Positions 16,595 through 26,500 are shown, numbered from the stretch's first letter. The stretch: DNA of 64,000 nucleotides from Alphaproteobacteria bacterium (GCA_012103325.1 WLWY01000001.1:558001-622000); one strand, 5' to 3'. A program made the numbers and translations. Notes: a model not told the origin generated them from the sequence alone.

Positions 16595-17821
16595 GTGTCC
16601 GATACCGACGATGCAAAATCGGAAACAGCCGGCACGGATAAGAAAGTCATGGACTCCGTTCCACCGCCGCGCCGCAACCGCAGCTGGATCCGCTACATTG
16701 TTCTTCTTCTGGTATTGGGTGTCGGCGGTTACTGGGGCTTTCAGGAAGTCCGCAGCCGGTTCACCCATGTCTATGAATACGACGCCCGCATCGCCGGGAG
16801 CCTGATCACGGTCAGCAGCCGCGTCGCGGGCTGGGTGACCGAAATGGGGATCAGCGAAGGGGACGACATCAGCAAAGGCCAGGTGATCGTACAGATCGAT
16901 TCACGCGAGTCGGAGCTGCTGTCGCAACAGCTCGTCGCGCGTGTACAAGGCGTCGAGGCGGAACGCCAGCGTTTGATCGCCGAAAAGGGCCTGGTCGACG
17001 TTCAGACCAAAAGCCGTTACCGGACCCAGAAGTCGGTTCTCGGAACCGCGCAAGCCGAAGTCTCCTCGCTCAATCCGCAATTGCAGTTGGCGCGCACGGA
17101 ATTCAAACGAACGAAGTCGCTCTTCGATAAGAAAATTATCTCGCGCAAGCAATATGACGAGTCGCAGGCACGCGAACAGCAACTGTCCGGCGAGCACCGC
17201 ATGGCGGTCGCCGAGGTGCAGGCCGCGCGCGACAAGCTCCTGGAAGCGGAAGCCGACCGCGCCCGCCTGAACGTGCTGGACAGCGAAATCGCGAAGCTGA
17301 AATACGAAGAAGGCTGGCTGCGCGCGCAGTTGCAGCAACAGAAACTCGACCTCGCCGACCGCAGCATCCGCGCACCCGTGAATGGCGTGGTCGACAAGAC
17401 CTTTGTTGAAATCGGCGAGTATGTGACGCCGGGACAACGCCTTGCCCTGGTGCACAATCCGGACACTGTCTGGATCGAGGCCAACGTCAAGGAAACCGAA
17501 GTCCGCAAGCTGCGCGTCGGGCAGGAGGTCGACGTCGCCGTCGACGCCTATCCGGGCGAAGGTTCCTTCGACCGCCTGCTGAGCATGGTGGGGATCGAAT
17601 CGCATGACAATGGCCATGCGGAACAGGACTTCATCGGGCACATCATCGCCATCGGCAATTCGACCACCGCCGAGTTCGCCTTGCTGCCGAGCCCGAACCC
17701 CAGCGGCAACTTCACCAAGATCACGCAGCGACTGCCGGTCCGCATCGCCATCAATCAAAAAGACCGCAAGCTTCGTCCGGGGATGATGGTCGAAATCAAC
17801 ATCGATATCCGCGAGCGTTGA
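16595..17821 (+). CDS. HlyD/EmrA-type membrane fusion protein
   Basis: This 408-residue periplasmic adaptor has a cytoplasmic start rich in Asp/Lys, one membrane helix (YIVLLLVLGVGGYWGF, about residues 34-49) and a lipoyl half (VSSRVAGWVTEMGISEGDDI). A long coiled coil spans about residues 100-235, followed by the second lipoyl half (DRSIRAPVNGVVDKTFVEIG) and a beta-barrel. The GTG start has AGGAGG nine bases upstream. The EmrB-like permease follows 44 bases later, so the pair should form a drug or metabolite efflux pump. Confidence 0.92.
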   Translation: MSDTDDAKSETAGTDKKVMDSVPPPRRNRSWIRYIVLLLVLGVGGYWGFQEVRSRFTHVYEYDARIAGSLITVSSRVAGWVTEMGISEGDDISKGQVIVQIDSRESELLSQQLVARVQGVEAERQRLIAEKGLVDVQTKSRYRTQKSVLGTAQAEVSSLNPQLQLARTEFKRTKSLFDKKIISRKQYDESQAREQQLSGEHRMAVAEVQAARDKLLEAEADRARLNVLDSEIAKLKYEEGWLRAQLQQQKLDLADRSIRAPVNGVVDKTFVEIGEYVTPGQRLALVHNPDTVWIEANVKETEVRKLRVGQEVDVAVDAYPGEGSFDRLLSMVGIESHDNGHAEQDFIGHIIAIGNSTTAEFALLPSPNPSGNFTKITQRLPVRIAINQKDRKLRPGMMVEINIDIRER

Positions 17822-17865
17822 TTGCCGAACTTGGCGTCGATCTTTTGGCGCTAACCAGCCGCTGA

Positions 17866-19428
17866 ATGGCGTCGTCCCCCACGATCGAAGACCGCTTCGC
17901 GCAGTTCGGACCGAATTACCGATATTACGTCGCCTTTGCCGGCATGCTGGGCGTCATGTCGATGGTCCTGTCCGTGACCATCGTGAACGTTGCCGTGCCC
18001 AGCGTGATGGGCGCCTACGGGATCGGACAGGACCTCGCACAATGGATGGCGACCGCGTTTATCGCGACCATGACCTTGAGCCAGCTGCTCAACAACTGGC
18101 TGGTGGAAGCCTTCGGGCAGCGCCTGACCTTCCTCATCGTAATCGTCGTGTTTTTTCTGGGTACCGCGATCGCGGCAACGAGCCCAACCTACGACTTCAT
18201 CATCCTGGGCCGCATCCTGCAGGGCTTTTCCGCCGGCGTCAGCCAGCCGCTCGTGATGGTCATGCTGTTCCAGGTCTTTCCGGAAAACCGGCGCGGCCTC
18301 GCCATGGGTCTGTATGGCATGGCAATCATGCTGGCGCCCGGAATTGGCCCCTTCATCGGCGGCCTTGCCATCGATACGTTTTCATGGCGCTACATCTTTT
18401 ACATTCCGCTGCCGTTCAGCGCCGCCGCTTTCATCCTTGGCGCGTTTCTGATGCCGGGGCCGATCGAACGGCGCCGGCTGCCGCCCTTCGACTGGTCGGG
18501 CATCATCGTGTTGAGCATTGCGCTGATAACGCTGCTGTCGGCGATGGCGGATGGCCAGCGCTTCGGCTGGACGTCGAACGTGATCCTCGCCCGCGCGGCG
18601 ATTTCGATCTGCGCGATAGGCCTGTTCGTCGTACTGCAGTTGCGGTCGAAGGCGCCACTGCTGGACATGAGCCTGTTCCTCAATCCCGGCTTCACCGCCG
18701 CCGTCCTGGTCGCCACCGTCTTCGGGTTCGGGAACATGGCGTCGAGCTATGCGATACCGGTTTTCGTGCAGACGGTCGGCGGCTACTCTGCCACCGAGGC
18801 GGGGCTGGTGCTGATTCCGGCCGGTCTCGTCCTCATGGCGCTGTTTCCGGTATCCGGACGCTTCGCCGACCGCGTGCCAGCGCATTACCCGATCATGATT
18901 GGGTTGCTGTGTTTCGCGCTGGGCGCGGCACTAATGACGGCGACGGATACCAATACCGGTTTCTGGACGGTGGCGATATTCACCATGGTCGGCCGTTTCG
19001 GCATGGGCCTGATCATGCCGCCGCTGGTATCCAGCGCGATGCGCAGCCTCAAACCCGATCAGCTCAACCGCGGCTCAGGCACGCTGAACTTCATGCGTCA
19101 GCTTGGCGGGTCGGTTGGAATCAACTCGCTTGTCGTCCTCATGGCGCAGCGCACACAGTTTCATAGCGACGCACTGACCGCGACCCAGACGCCGGCCAAT
19201 CCGGTCAGCCGCGAATTCCTGGACGCCATCGTCAATCTACTGGATGAAAGCGGCGTCCCCTTGGCGCTCCACCAATCGGGCGCCCTGCATTACCTCGGCC
19301 GCGTCATCGAAGCGCAGGCCGCGACGCTCGGATTCCAGGACGGCTTCATGTTCATCAGCATCGTTTTTGTTTGCGCGCTAGTCCCGGTTTGGATATTGAA
19401 ACGGGTAGGGCAGGGAAAAAATGTATAA
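17866..19428 (+). CDS. EmrB/QacA-type MFS transporter (DHA2 family)
   Basis: This 520-residue major facilitator with about 14 membrane helices is typical of proton-driven DHA2 exporters. Recognisable segments are the helix 1 stretch (MVLSVTIVNVAVPSVMGAYG), the helix 4-5 motif (ILQGFSAGVSQPLVMV) and motif C (LAPGIGPFIGGL). It works with the upstream HlyD-like adaptor. The universal stress protein gene overlaps its end by eight bases. The exported compound is unknown. Confidence 0.92.
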   Translation: MASSPTIEDRFAQFGPNYRYYVAFAGMLGVMSMVLSVTIVNVAVPSVMGAYGIGQDLAQWMATAFIATMTLSQLLNNWLVEAFGQRLTFLIVIVVFFLGTAIAATSPTYDFIILGRILQGFSAGVSQPLVMVMLFQVFPENRRGLAMGLYGMAIMLAPGIGPFIGGLAIDTFSWRYIFYIPLPFSAAAFILGAFLMPGPIERRRLPPFDWSGIIVLSIALITLLSAMADGQRFGWTSNVILARAAISICAIGLFVVLQLRSKAPLLDMSLFLNPGFTAAVLVATVFGFGNMASSYAIPVFVQTVGGYSATEAGLVLIPAGLVLMALFPVSGRFADRVPAHYPIMIGLLCFALGAALMTATDTNTGFWTVAIFTMVGRFGMGLIMPPLVSSAMRSLKPDQLNRGSGTLNFMRQLGGSVGINSLVVLMAQRTQFHSDALTATQTPANPVSREFLDAIVNLLDESGVPLALHQSGALHYLGRVIEAQAATLGFQDGFMFISIVFVCALVPVWILKRVGQGKNV

Positions 19429-19867
19429 AAAGATACTACTTGCGTACGATGGCAGTCCGGAATACCGCGCCGCGCTGCGCCAGGGTGCCGAGCTTGCGGA
19501 GTTTTGCAAGGCAGAAGTGCATCTGCTTGCGGTCATCACATCGTCCACGACTATGCCCATCGCGGGCGGCGTCAATCCGTCCGACCTTGTCAACGAGGAA
19601 CAGCGGGAAATTCGTAGCTATCTGGAAGAAGGCGTGGAGCGTCTGCGACAACGCGGCATCAAGGCGGAAGGCCGGTTGGGCTACCGCGACCCGGTCGATG
19701 AAATCAACGCGACGGCCCGGGAAATCGGCGCCGACCTGATCGTCGTCGGCCATCGCCGGCGCAACACGATCGAACGCTGGTGGCGCAAATCGACGTCGAA
19801 AAGCCTACTTATGGTCGCGCCCTGCGACGTACTCGTCTCGTCATTACCGCCCGACTTCAAGGACTAA
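19421..19867 (+). CDS. universal stress protein, UspA family
   Basis: This 148-residue single Usp domain begins YKKILLAYDGSPEYRAAL. The ATP-binding signature GHRRRNTIERWWRKSTSKSL lies near residues 108-127, a variant of GxxGxxxxxxxGS. It overlaps the transporter gene by eight bases, so it belongs to the efflux operon and may act in the response to the same stress. It converges with a Nudix gene, leaving six bases. Confidence 0.9.
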   Translation: MYKKILLAYDGSPEYRAALRQGAELAEFCKAEVHLLAVITSSTTMPIAGGVNPSDLVNEEQREIRSYLEEGVERLRQRGIKAEGRLGYRDPVDEINATAREIGADLIVVGHRRRNTIERWWRKSTSKSLLMVAPCDVLVSSLPPDFKD

Positions 19868-19873
19868 ATAGCC

Positions 19874-20338
19874 TCAACGCTCACTCGCGTGCGATTGCAG
19901 CACGGCAAGACTCTCCGCATGCGAAAGCAGGGCAGTCAGCCCGAAATGGGCCGGTTCCGGCCACTCGCCAAAGCGAAACCAAGCAAAGGCCTGAGTCTCC
20001 CAATTGATTTCCGGTTCGAACTCGGCTTCCACCGTAATCAGGAAATTGTGGTAGCGAAAACCCGACTCATGCCGAAAGACGAACAGCGGGATTGCGTCAA
20101 CCGGCGTGGCGAAACCCGCTTCCTCGGCGAGCTCGCGCAAAACCGCCTCCTCCGGCGACTCGCCCTCGTCTATCGCACCGCCCCAGGTGCCCCAGGTATT
20201 CGGCTGCTGACAATGTTCGGACCGGTGCGGAATCAGGATTCGGCCGCTATCCCGCGCGAGGATAAGGCAGCCCGCCGCCGCCCGGCCCCAAAATCCGGTT
20301 TCCCGCAGCGCCTGCATATGGGCGTTTCGATCCGTCAC
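19874..20338 (-). CDS. Nudix hydrolase
   Basis: This 154-residue protein has a complete Nudix box starting GGAIDEGESPEEAVLREL and ending AEEAGF (about residues 53-76), fitting GX5EX7REUXEEXGU. Nudix enzymes cleave nucleoside diphosphates linked to another group; the substrate is not predictable. It begins MTDRNAHMQALRETG. It is convergent with the UspA gene and divergent from the aminotransferase gene. Confidence 0.88.
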   Translation of the reverse strand: MTDRNAHMQALRETGFWGRAAAGCLILARDSGRILIPHRSEHCQQPNTWGTWGGAIDEGESPEEAVLRELAEEAGFATPVDAIPLFVFRHESGFRYHNFLITVEAEFEPEINWETQAFAWFRFGEWPEPAHFGLTALLSHAESLAVLQSHASER

Positions 20339-20462
20339 TGCACCACCAGTTCTCTCTGTCGCTCCGTTGCAAAACTATCGCAGCCGTAGGCGCGACCGCA
20401 ACCGTAGCGGCGATCCGCCTTCTGCGTCAGAATGCGGCGCTCGACAATCAAGGATGTTTTTC

Positions 20463-21371
20463 ATGGCCACCGGCACCCATGCTTACGAAGAAGACCCCCG
20501 CAACCAGACCGTTCTCATATACGTCAACGGCGAACTGACACCGCGCCCGGAGGCGAAGGTCTCCGTGTTCGACAGCGGGTTTCTGCTCGGCGACGGCATG
20601 TGGGAGGGCATGCGGTTGCATCACGGCAAACTCGCGTTTCTCGACAAGCATCTATCGCGGCTTTACGAGAACCTGAAGGCCGTCGATATCGATATCGGCA
20701 TGACACCCGATCAGCTCGCGAAGGAAATCCAGCGCACCTGCGACGCGAACGGCATGACGGACGGCGTTCATATACGGCTGGTCGTGAGCCGCGGCCTTAA
20801 GCGCACACCCTATCAGCACCCCAATGCCAATGTCGGCGGCCCGACCATCGTCATCATTCCAGAATACAAGATCGCGCGCGACGTCGCGCCACTGAGCTTA
20901 TTTACCGTGCACGTTCATCGCGGCGCACCGGATACGCAGGATCCGAAATGGAACAGCCTGTCGAAACTGAACTGTATCGCAGCCTGCATACAAGCGGACA
21001 AGGCGGGCGCGGATGAGGCGCTGATGCTGGATCCTCAGGGGTTCGTCGCAACCTGCAACTCCACCCACTTCTTCATCGTCCGCAACGGCGAGGTCTGGAC
21101 GTCGACGGGACAGTACTGCCTGCCGGGGATCACCCGCGCCAACGTTATCGCGCTGTGCCGTGAAAACGGGATACCCGTGTTCGAGAAGGATTTTTCGCTC
21201 ACCGAAGTTTACGGCGCCGAGGAATCCTTCGTCACCGGCACTTTCGGCGGTCTTACCCCGGTGGCATCCATCGATGGGCGCATTGTGGGTGACGGGAAAC
21301 TCGGCCCGATGACGACGCGGCTCCGCGAACTTTATCGCGGTCTCATCGAACGCGAGTGCCCATCGTCATGA
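20463..21371 (+). CDS. class IV aminotransferase (branched-chain / D-amino acid type)
   Basis: This 302-residue fold-type IV PLP enzyme has the expected internal aldimine lysine Lys168 in WNSLSKLNCI. The family signature includes EALMLDPQGFVATCNSTHFF and GITRANVIALC. Such enzymes transaminate branched-chain or D-amino acids, or act as aminodeoxychorismate lyases. I cannot separate these by eye. ATG 20463 is preferred because AAGGA lies just upstream; ATG 20454 is in the same frame. Its stop overlaps the next start (ATGA at 21368-21371). D-amino acids from the hydantoin genes are a possible substrate. Confidence 0.9.
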   Translation: MATGTHAYEEDPRNQTVLIYVNGELTPRPEAKVSVFDSGFLLGDGMWEGMRLHHGKLAFLDKHLSRLYENLKAVDIDIGMTPDQLAKEIQRTCDANGMTDGVHIRLVVSRGLKRTPYQHPNANVGGPTIVIIPEYKIARDVAPLSLFTVHVHRGAPDTQDPKWNSLSKLNCIAACIQADKAGADEALMLDPQGFVATCNSTHFFIVRNGEVWTSTGQYCLPGITRANVIALCRENGIPVFEKDFSLTEVYGAEESFVTGTFGGLTPVASIDGRIVGDGKLGPMTTRLRELYRGLIERECPSS

Positions 21372-22102
21372 CCGAGCCCTTGCGTATCGCCATGTGGTCG
21401 GGACCGCGCAACATATCGACCGCGATGCTGCGCGCCTTCGGCAACCGGCCCGACACTGCGGTAACCGATGAGCCACTCTATGGCTATTATCTGCGGCAGA
21501 CGAGACTGGACCATCCTGGACGCGAAGAAGTCATCGCCGCGCAACCGGACGACTGGCCGACCGTTGCCAACCGTCTCTGCGGCCCCGTACCCGACGGGAA
21601 ACCGGTTTGGTATCAGAAACACATGTCGCATCATCTGCTGCCGGAAATCGAACGCGGCTGGCTCGACAGGCTGATCAACTGCTTTCTGATTCGCGACCCA
21701 AGGGAGGTGTTGGCGTCCTATACGCGCGTACGCGAAACTGTGACGCTCGCCGACACAGGCTTGCCGCAACAGGCAGCACTCTTCGAGCAGGTTCTCGAGC
21801 GCACGGGTACGCCACCACCGGTCCTAGACTCGAAAGACGTGCTTTGCGATCCGGAAAGATTGCTCACGCTGTTCTGCACTGCGGTCGGCATCGAATTTTC
21901 ACCGACCATGCTGTCCTGGACGCCCGGCCCGCGCCCGACGGACGGTATTTGGAGCAAATACTGGTATGATTCCGTCACCGGCTCGACCGGCTTTGTCGAA
22001 TACCGCCCAAAACAGGTCACCCTAACGGAAACCCTGGAAGCCCTCGCCGAAGAATGCGCCCCGTTCTACCGCATGCTTTATGCGCACCGGTTAGGGCAGT
22101 AA
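21368..22102 (+). CDS. sulfotransferase-fold protein coupled to the aminotransferase
   Basis: This 244-residue P-loop protein begins PLRIAMWSGPRNISTAMLRA, a nucleotide/PAPS-binding loop as in sulfotransferases. A second conserved segment reads FLIRDPREVLASYTRV near residue 115. The start overlaps the aminotransferase stop by ATGA, so the two proteins are made together. Similar proteins are commonly seen beside class IV aminotransferases, but their reaction is unclear; a true sulfotransferase role is not established by the sequence. Confidence 0.8.
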   Translation: MTEPLRIAMWSGPRNISTAMLRAFGNRPDTAVTDEPLYGYYLRQTRLDHPGREEVIAAQPDDWPTVANRLCGPVPDGKPVWYQKHMSHHLLPEIERGWLDRLINCFLIRDPREVLASYTRVRETVTLADTGLPQQAALFEQVLERTGTPPPVLDSKDVLCDPERLLTLFCTAVGIEFSPTMLSWTPGPRPTDGIWSKYWYDSVTGSTGFVEYRPKQVTLTETLEALAEECAPFYRMLYAHRLGQ

Positions 22103-22110
22103 CGGCCGTT

Positions 22111-22130
22111 CCGCCGTCAGTAGACGGCGG
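22111..22130 (+). terminator. GC-rich hairpin between convergent genes
   Basis: CCGCCGTC (22111-22118) and GACGGCGG (22123-22130) form a perfect eight-base stem with loop AGTA, nine bases after the sulfotransferase-fold gene. No T-run follows on either strand, so termination is plausible but not certain. Confidence 0.45.
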
Positions 22131-22157
22131 CGGCGCGAAAATCCCCGAAATCCGCGA

Positions 22158-22349
22158 TCAGAAACAGATAGCCTTCGCCGCGACGGCCGACCCGTCCGCC
22201 AAGGCCGCCGATTTTTGCGGGGTGCCCCAGCAACCGATGTAATAGTCGAGTGTCTTCCCAGTCGCGACGATTTCACTCGCTTGCGCAGAAATGTTCTCGT
22301 GCTCACCCAGCCATTCGACCAATTCGGCGCGTTGTTCGTCACTCAGCAC
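22158..22349 (-). CDS. small conserved-looking protein of unknown function
   Basis: This 63-residue product starts at a GTG preceded by GGGGGAGG seven bases upstream, a very strong ribosome binding site. It reads as a folded small protein (MLSDEQRAELVEWLGEHEN, then TLDYYIGCWGTPQKSA). I do not recognise the family. It is divergent from pgk, with 73 bases between the starts. Confidence 0.6.
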   Translation of the reverse strand: MLSDEQRAELVEWLGEHENISAQASEIVATGKTLDYYIGCWGTPQKSAALADGSAVAAKAICF

Positions 22350-22422
22350 ACCGATCCTCCCCCACCCTCAATACGGCGACGATACCCTGTCCTGAGCCCG
22401 CTTGCACGTGGTAGAAATCCGC

Positions 22423-23616
22423 ATGTTTAAAACACTCGACGATATCGATACCGCCGGCCGCCGCGTGATTGTCCGTGGCGACCTCAACGTCCCCATGCAG
22501 GAGGGGCGGGTAACCGACGCTACCCGCCTCGACCGGCTCGCACCGACCATCAATGAACTGGCCGAGGGCGGCGCGCGCGTCGTCGTCGTTTCCCATTTCG
22601 GACGGCCAAAAGGGACTATCGTCCCGGAAATGTCACTTCGGCCTGTCGCCAGCGCGCTGCAAAAAGCGTTGGGCGGCCGGTCTGTTGCTTTCGCCGCAGA
22701 TTGCATCGGTGACGAAACGGCAGCGGCCATAGACACCCTTCCCGAAGGCGGCGTGATCCTGCTGGAGAACCTTCGTTTTTACCCGGGCGAGGAGGCGAAC
22801 GACCCCAATTTCGCCGCCGCGCTTGCCGCGCTGGGCGATGCCTATGTCAATGACGCCTTTTCCGCAGCACACCGCGCGCATGCTTCAACGGAGGCCATCG
22901 CCCGCCGTCTTCCGTCCGCCGCCGGCCGCAATATGGAAGCCGAACTGAAAGCGTTGACGGCCGCGCTCGAAGATCCGAAGCGGCCGCTCGCCGCCATCGT
23001 CGGCGGCGCGAAAGTGTCCAGCAAACTGGATGTGCTCGGGCACCTTGTGGATAAGGTCGACCTGCTGATTATCGGCGGCGGCATGGCGAATACCTTCCTG
23101 TTCGCACAAGGTATCGGCGTCGGTGCCAGCCTGTGCGAGAAGGATCTCGCCGATACGGCCCGAGACATCCTGGCACGCGCGGAAGCAAAGAAATGTCATA
23201 TCCTGCTGCCGACGGATGCTGTTATCGCTGCAGCGTTCGAAGCGGGAGCGGCATCGCAGACCGTCCCGGCAAATGCCGTGCCTGCGGACCAAATGATCCT
23301 GGATTTCGGACCGCAAAGCGTTGCCGAGATCGAAGATCAGCTGGCAAACTGCCAAACCCTTGTCTGGAACGGTCCTCTCGGCGCCTTCGAAGTACCGCCC
23401 TTCGACACAGCGACCGTAGCGGTCGCGCGCAAGGCAGCAGCGCTAACCAAGGCCGGCGGACTGACGACCGTTGCCGGCGGCGGCGATACGGTCGCAGCCC
23501 TTGCACATGCGGGCGTAGCGGACCGGTTCAGCTATGTTTCCACGGCGGGCGGTGCATTCCTGGAATGGTTGGAAGGCCGGGAACTGCCCGGCGTCGCGGC
23601 ACTGAACCAGGGCTAA
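22423..23616 (+). CDS. pgk: phosphoglycerate kinase
   Basis: This 397-residue glycolytic kinase interconverts 1,3-bisphosphoglycerate and 3-phosphoglycerate with ADP/ATP. Family motifs are [13 protein letters not shown] near the N-terminus, the HFGRPKG loop, [31 protein letters not shown] and, near the C-terminus, [16 protein letters not shown] 22423 ([14 protein letters not shown]) is the natural start; an upstream ATG at 22402 would add seven residues. It stands alone, without gap or fba nearby. It is convergent with the MscS gene, five bases apart. Confidence 0.96.
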   Translation: MFKTLDDIDTAGRRVIVRGDLNVPMQEGRVTDATRLDRLAPTINELAEGGARVVVVSHFGRPKGTIVPEMSLRPVASALQKALGGRSVAFAADCIGDETAAAIDTLPEGGVILLENLRFYPGEEANDPNFAAALAALGDAYVNDAFSAAHRAHASTEAIARRLPSAAGRNMEAELKALTAALEDPKRPLAAIVGGAKVSSKLDVLGHLVDKVDLLIIGGGMANTFLFAQGIGVGASLCEKDLADTARDILARAEAKKCHILLPTDAVIAAAFEAGAASQTVPANAVPADQMILDFGPQSVAEIEDQLANCQTLVWNGPLGAFEVPPFDTATVAVARKAAALTKAGGLTTVAGGGDTVAALAHAGVADRFSYVSTAGGAFLEWLEGRELPGVAALNQG

Positions 23617-23621
23617 TTGTT

Positions 23622-25145
23622 CTAATGATGTAGCTGGAAGAAGTTGCGGATGCGGTGCAGCATCTGCTCGGCGTAACTTGAGTCGACCGTCTGGCTGTCC
23701 AGGGCGTCTCCGTGTTCTCCCTCTGCAAGCGCCTTGGTTGCTTCCTGACGGAGGCTCAGCAGAGAAACCAGCGATTCGGCGATCAGCGGCCGGGCCTTCA
23801 AGATCGGCTCCAGATGGACCTTTTCGATTTTGTAGATCACCACATCCGTAAGCGTGATGACCGTGGCGCTGCGCGGCGCCCCCGTCAGCAAGGACATTTC
23901 GCCAAAGAAATCGCCGGGCCCGACCTGCGCGACCTTGCGTTCCGGCCCTTCGTCATCGAACTTTACGCGCACTTCCAGGAGACCCTCGGCAATCACGAAT
24001 AACGACGATCCTTCCTTGCCCTGCTCGACGATGCGCTGTCCCGACCGGACGTGTTTCTGATCAAGCTTCGACGCCAGCTCTTCTTTCTCCTCCATTTCCA
24101 GCGACGCGAACAGATCGACCCGTTCGAGCAACTCGCTGACCGCCAGCGACGCCGTTTCGTCGCGCTCCTTTTCTTCGAAAATATGGATATCGCGCTGCGG
24201 GAATGCCGCGGTGATGCCGGCCCAGCGCATATGCTCCCAAATACTCGTCATCAGCTGATCGACATGGTCGGGATGCTCAGCAAAATCGGAAACCCAAACC
24301 TTCATGTCGTACATGATGAAGGATTCCTCGAAGCTCAGAATGCGCGGGATCGGACCAGGGTGCTTCTTCACCCGCTCGCAAGCGAGCGCGGCGGCCTTCA
24401 ACGTCGATTTCACGCGCGCCGGCGGCACCCTGTAGTCGACACGGACCTGTATGTTGAACGCGTACCCGCGGTCCGGGTAATGAAAATTCACGATCCGGGC
24501 GGTTGCCATACCGGAGTTCGGTTGCACGATTTCCGTATCTTCGCGGCTGCGCAAATGCGTCGCCCGCCAGTTGATTTCGACGACCTCGCCTTCGAAACCG
24601 GTATCGAGACGGATCCAGTCCCCCTGCCGGTACGGGTGTTCCATATTCAGCGCGATACCGGAGAACACGTCGCTCAGCGTATTCTGCAGCGCAAAACCGA
24701 GCACGACGGCAACGACACCGGACGTCGCCAGCAAGCCGGTAACCGGCTGCTCGAAGACGAAAGCGACAATCGCAAACAGCGCGACGATATAGTAGACCGC
24801 GCCCAGCACGTCCTTGAGCAGTTTCGGAACGGTCTGCCCGCCGAACAAGCCGCGCCACAGCAACACGTCGGACGCCCGTATCGCCATGCTGGCAAGCGCG
24901 AACCACCACAAGACGTGCGCGATCTGGACCGACAGCAGGAAAATCGAATCCTTGGGATGAATGTCGACCCATTGCGGGATATAGGTAACCGCGAGGACCA
25001 GTGCGCTGACGAAAACGAACAGGATTCCTGACGCAAGCAGGCGCCGTACGGGACGGCTGTGCGTATACCGATACCCCGCCAAAAGCGCCGCAAGCGCGAT
25101 CGCAAATAGGCCGAGCAATGCTATGGGCAAGCCTTGCAGCGCCAT
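23622..25145 (-). CDS. MscS-type channel with a C-terminal cyclic-nucleotide-binding domain
   Basis: This 507-residue protein has four or five N-terminal membrane helices and a MscS pore/beta domain (SGVVAVVLGFALQNTLSDVF near residues 155-174; EHPYRQGDWIRLDTGF). A cNMP-binding domain follows at the C-terminus (LFVIAEGLLEV and GDFFGEMSLLTGAPRSATV, about 385-445). Such fusions are small-conductance channels; some homologues are gated or inhibited by cyclic nucleotides. It is encoded in the opposite direction to pgk. Confidence 0.9.
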   Translation of the reverse strand: MALQGLPIALLGLFAIALAALLAGYRYTHSRPVRRLLASGILFVFVSALVLAVTYIPQWVDIHPKDSIFLLSVQIAHVLWWFALASMAIRASDVLLWRGLFGGQTVPKLLKDVLGAVYYIVALFAIVAFVFEQPVTGLLATSGVVAVVLGFALQNTLSDVFSGIALNMEHPYRQGDWIRLDTGFEGEVVEINWRATHLRSREDTEIVQPNSGMATARIVNFHYPDRGYAFNIQVRVDYRVPPARVKSTLKAAALACERVKKHPGPIPRILSFEESFIMYDMKVWVSDFAEHPDHVDQLMTSIWEHMRWAGITAAFPQRDIHIFEEKERDETASLAVSELLERVDLFASLEMEEKEELASKLDQKHVRSGQRIVEQGKEGSSLFVIAEGLLEVRVKFDDEGPERKVAQVGPGDFFGEMSLLTGAPRSATVITLTDVVIYKIEKVHLEPILKARPLIAESLVSLLSLRQEATKALAEGEHGDALDSQTVDSSYAEQMLHRIRNFFQLHH

Positions 25146-25256
25146 TTTCGTTTCCGTTCCGGACTCCCCTTATACCAAGGGCTCACAATCAACGATCCTT
25201 GGTATTACCGACAATTTATACAGCAGGAATTAATTTTTGACGACATTTCAAGGGGT

Positions 25257-26357
25257 TTACGCCGTCTGCCACGCTTTCGAAGGCGCCCGGCGCCATTCGG
25301 CAACGACCGAGCGCGCCGCCATGTCATCGAGATTTCGATAATAGGCGAGGATCCGCTTGAGCTCCTCGGACTCGTCCGCATGCTCACCAGCTAGGGTTTT
25401 CGCGAGCAAGAGATAAAGCTGCTCGAATTCGCCAGCCTCGACACCACATGCCTTGCAGGCGATCGCAAACGGCTCGCCGCCCGGATCGTAAACGATGACC
25501 GGCATCGCCACGGTATCGATCCCCGTGAGGCGCGCAAACAGGGCCTCGAACAGTTCGATATTCTCGTCGCGAAGCGTTTGAATCAGTGTCGCGGCAGTGA
25601 TCCCGCCGGCCCTTTCGATTTCCGCAAGCTGCGTCGCCAGGTCCGGTTGCGCCGTGTCGCCGGCCGCGATGTCCCGGACGGCTTCGTCTATTTCCAGTTC
25701 GATCCTGTCGTATTCGGCCGGGTAATTTTCGGTGATGTACTCTTTTAAGGCCTCGCCGACCCAGCTCGACATTTGCCAGGCGAGTTCCGGGCTCAGATCG
25801 TGCCGCTGGAGCAACGGCCGGCGCAGCGGCGGCGTTTCGCGGGACAGTTCCACCAGACGCTGCATCGTCGGCGGTGCCAGCTCCGCGGACGGATTGCGCA
25901 TCAGCGAATCGATAACGTCGAGATTGTTGGTTTCGACAAGGGCTTCCGAGACAATCGGGCTCACCCGTTCGCGCAGGGTGATGGCGATCTGGTGGGTTGC
26001 CCGCTGCGCCCGGGTGATATCGATCAAATCGGCGTCTTCCAGGACCTCGCTTTCGACAAGAACCGGATAGGCGACATCGATTTGATCGTTGGCCAAGGTC
26101 ACGATCAGGTCGCGCGGCACATCGCGGCGCGGCGCCAGACGCTGCGCGAGATCGCGGCGGACGCGCATTTCCACGGTGTGGATTAGTGTATGGAGGATGT
26201 CGAAGACGAGCTCGATTTCGCGCCCGCTCAGGGCCGTGCTTTCTTCCAGACAGATATCCGCCACCGACCGCGCCAGCGCATTGCGCCCCGAGGACGATTT
26301 GTCGAGCGCCATTCTTAACAGCGCCTCGATTTCGTTACGTGTCTGTTCCTGTGACAC
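25257..26357 (-). CDS. DUF2336 domain protein, second copy
   Basis: This 366-residue helical DUF2336 protein is diverged from the copy at 9640-10743. Shared landmarks are LVFDILHTLIHTVEMRVRR near residue 67, the segment with ALVETNNLDVIDSLMRN, and PFAIACKACGVEAGEFEQL near the C-terminus. The role is unknown. It lies 111 bases upstream of the MscS-cNMP gene on the same strand and is divergent from the sugar dehydrogenase gene, with a 143-base promoter gap. Confidence 0.87.
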   Translation of the reverse strand: MSQEQTRNEIEALLRMALDKSSSGRNALARSVADICLEESTALSGREIELVFDILHTLIHTVEMRVRRDLAQRLAPRRDVPRDLIVTLANDQIDVAYPVLVESEVLEDADLIDITRAQRATHQIAITLRERVSPIVSEALVETNNLDVIDSLMRNPSAELAPPTMQRLVELSRETPPLRRPLLQRHDLSPELAWQMSSWVGEALKEYITENYPAEYDRIELEIDEAVRDIAAGDTAQPDLATQLAEIERAGGITAATLIQTLRDENIELFEALFARLTGIDTVAMPVIVYDPGGEPFAIACKACGVEAGEFEQLYLLLAKTLAGEHADESEELKRILAYYRNLDDMAARSVVAEWRRAPSKAWQTA

Positions 26358-26500
26358 CGGTTTCCCTTACTCGAAGGCGCCATGATAGCGAAAATTCGCC
26401 CTCCGGTCGCGTCACGCTTCAAATGGCTGTTGCAGTCAAACGTTCCGCGCCACACATAGTGCTAAACGTGCAGCGTTAAGAAATTCTCACGGAGCGGCCG

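Noticed and set aside
18042-19166. A 374-residue plus-strand frame inside the transporter gene
   Set aside because: It is a frame-shifted copy of the EmrB-like reading frame, without membrane helices.
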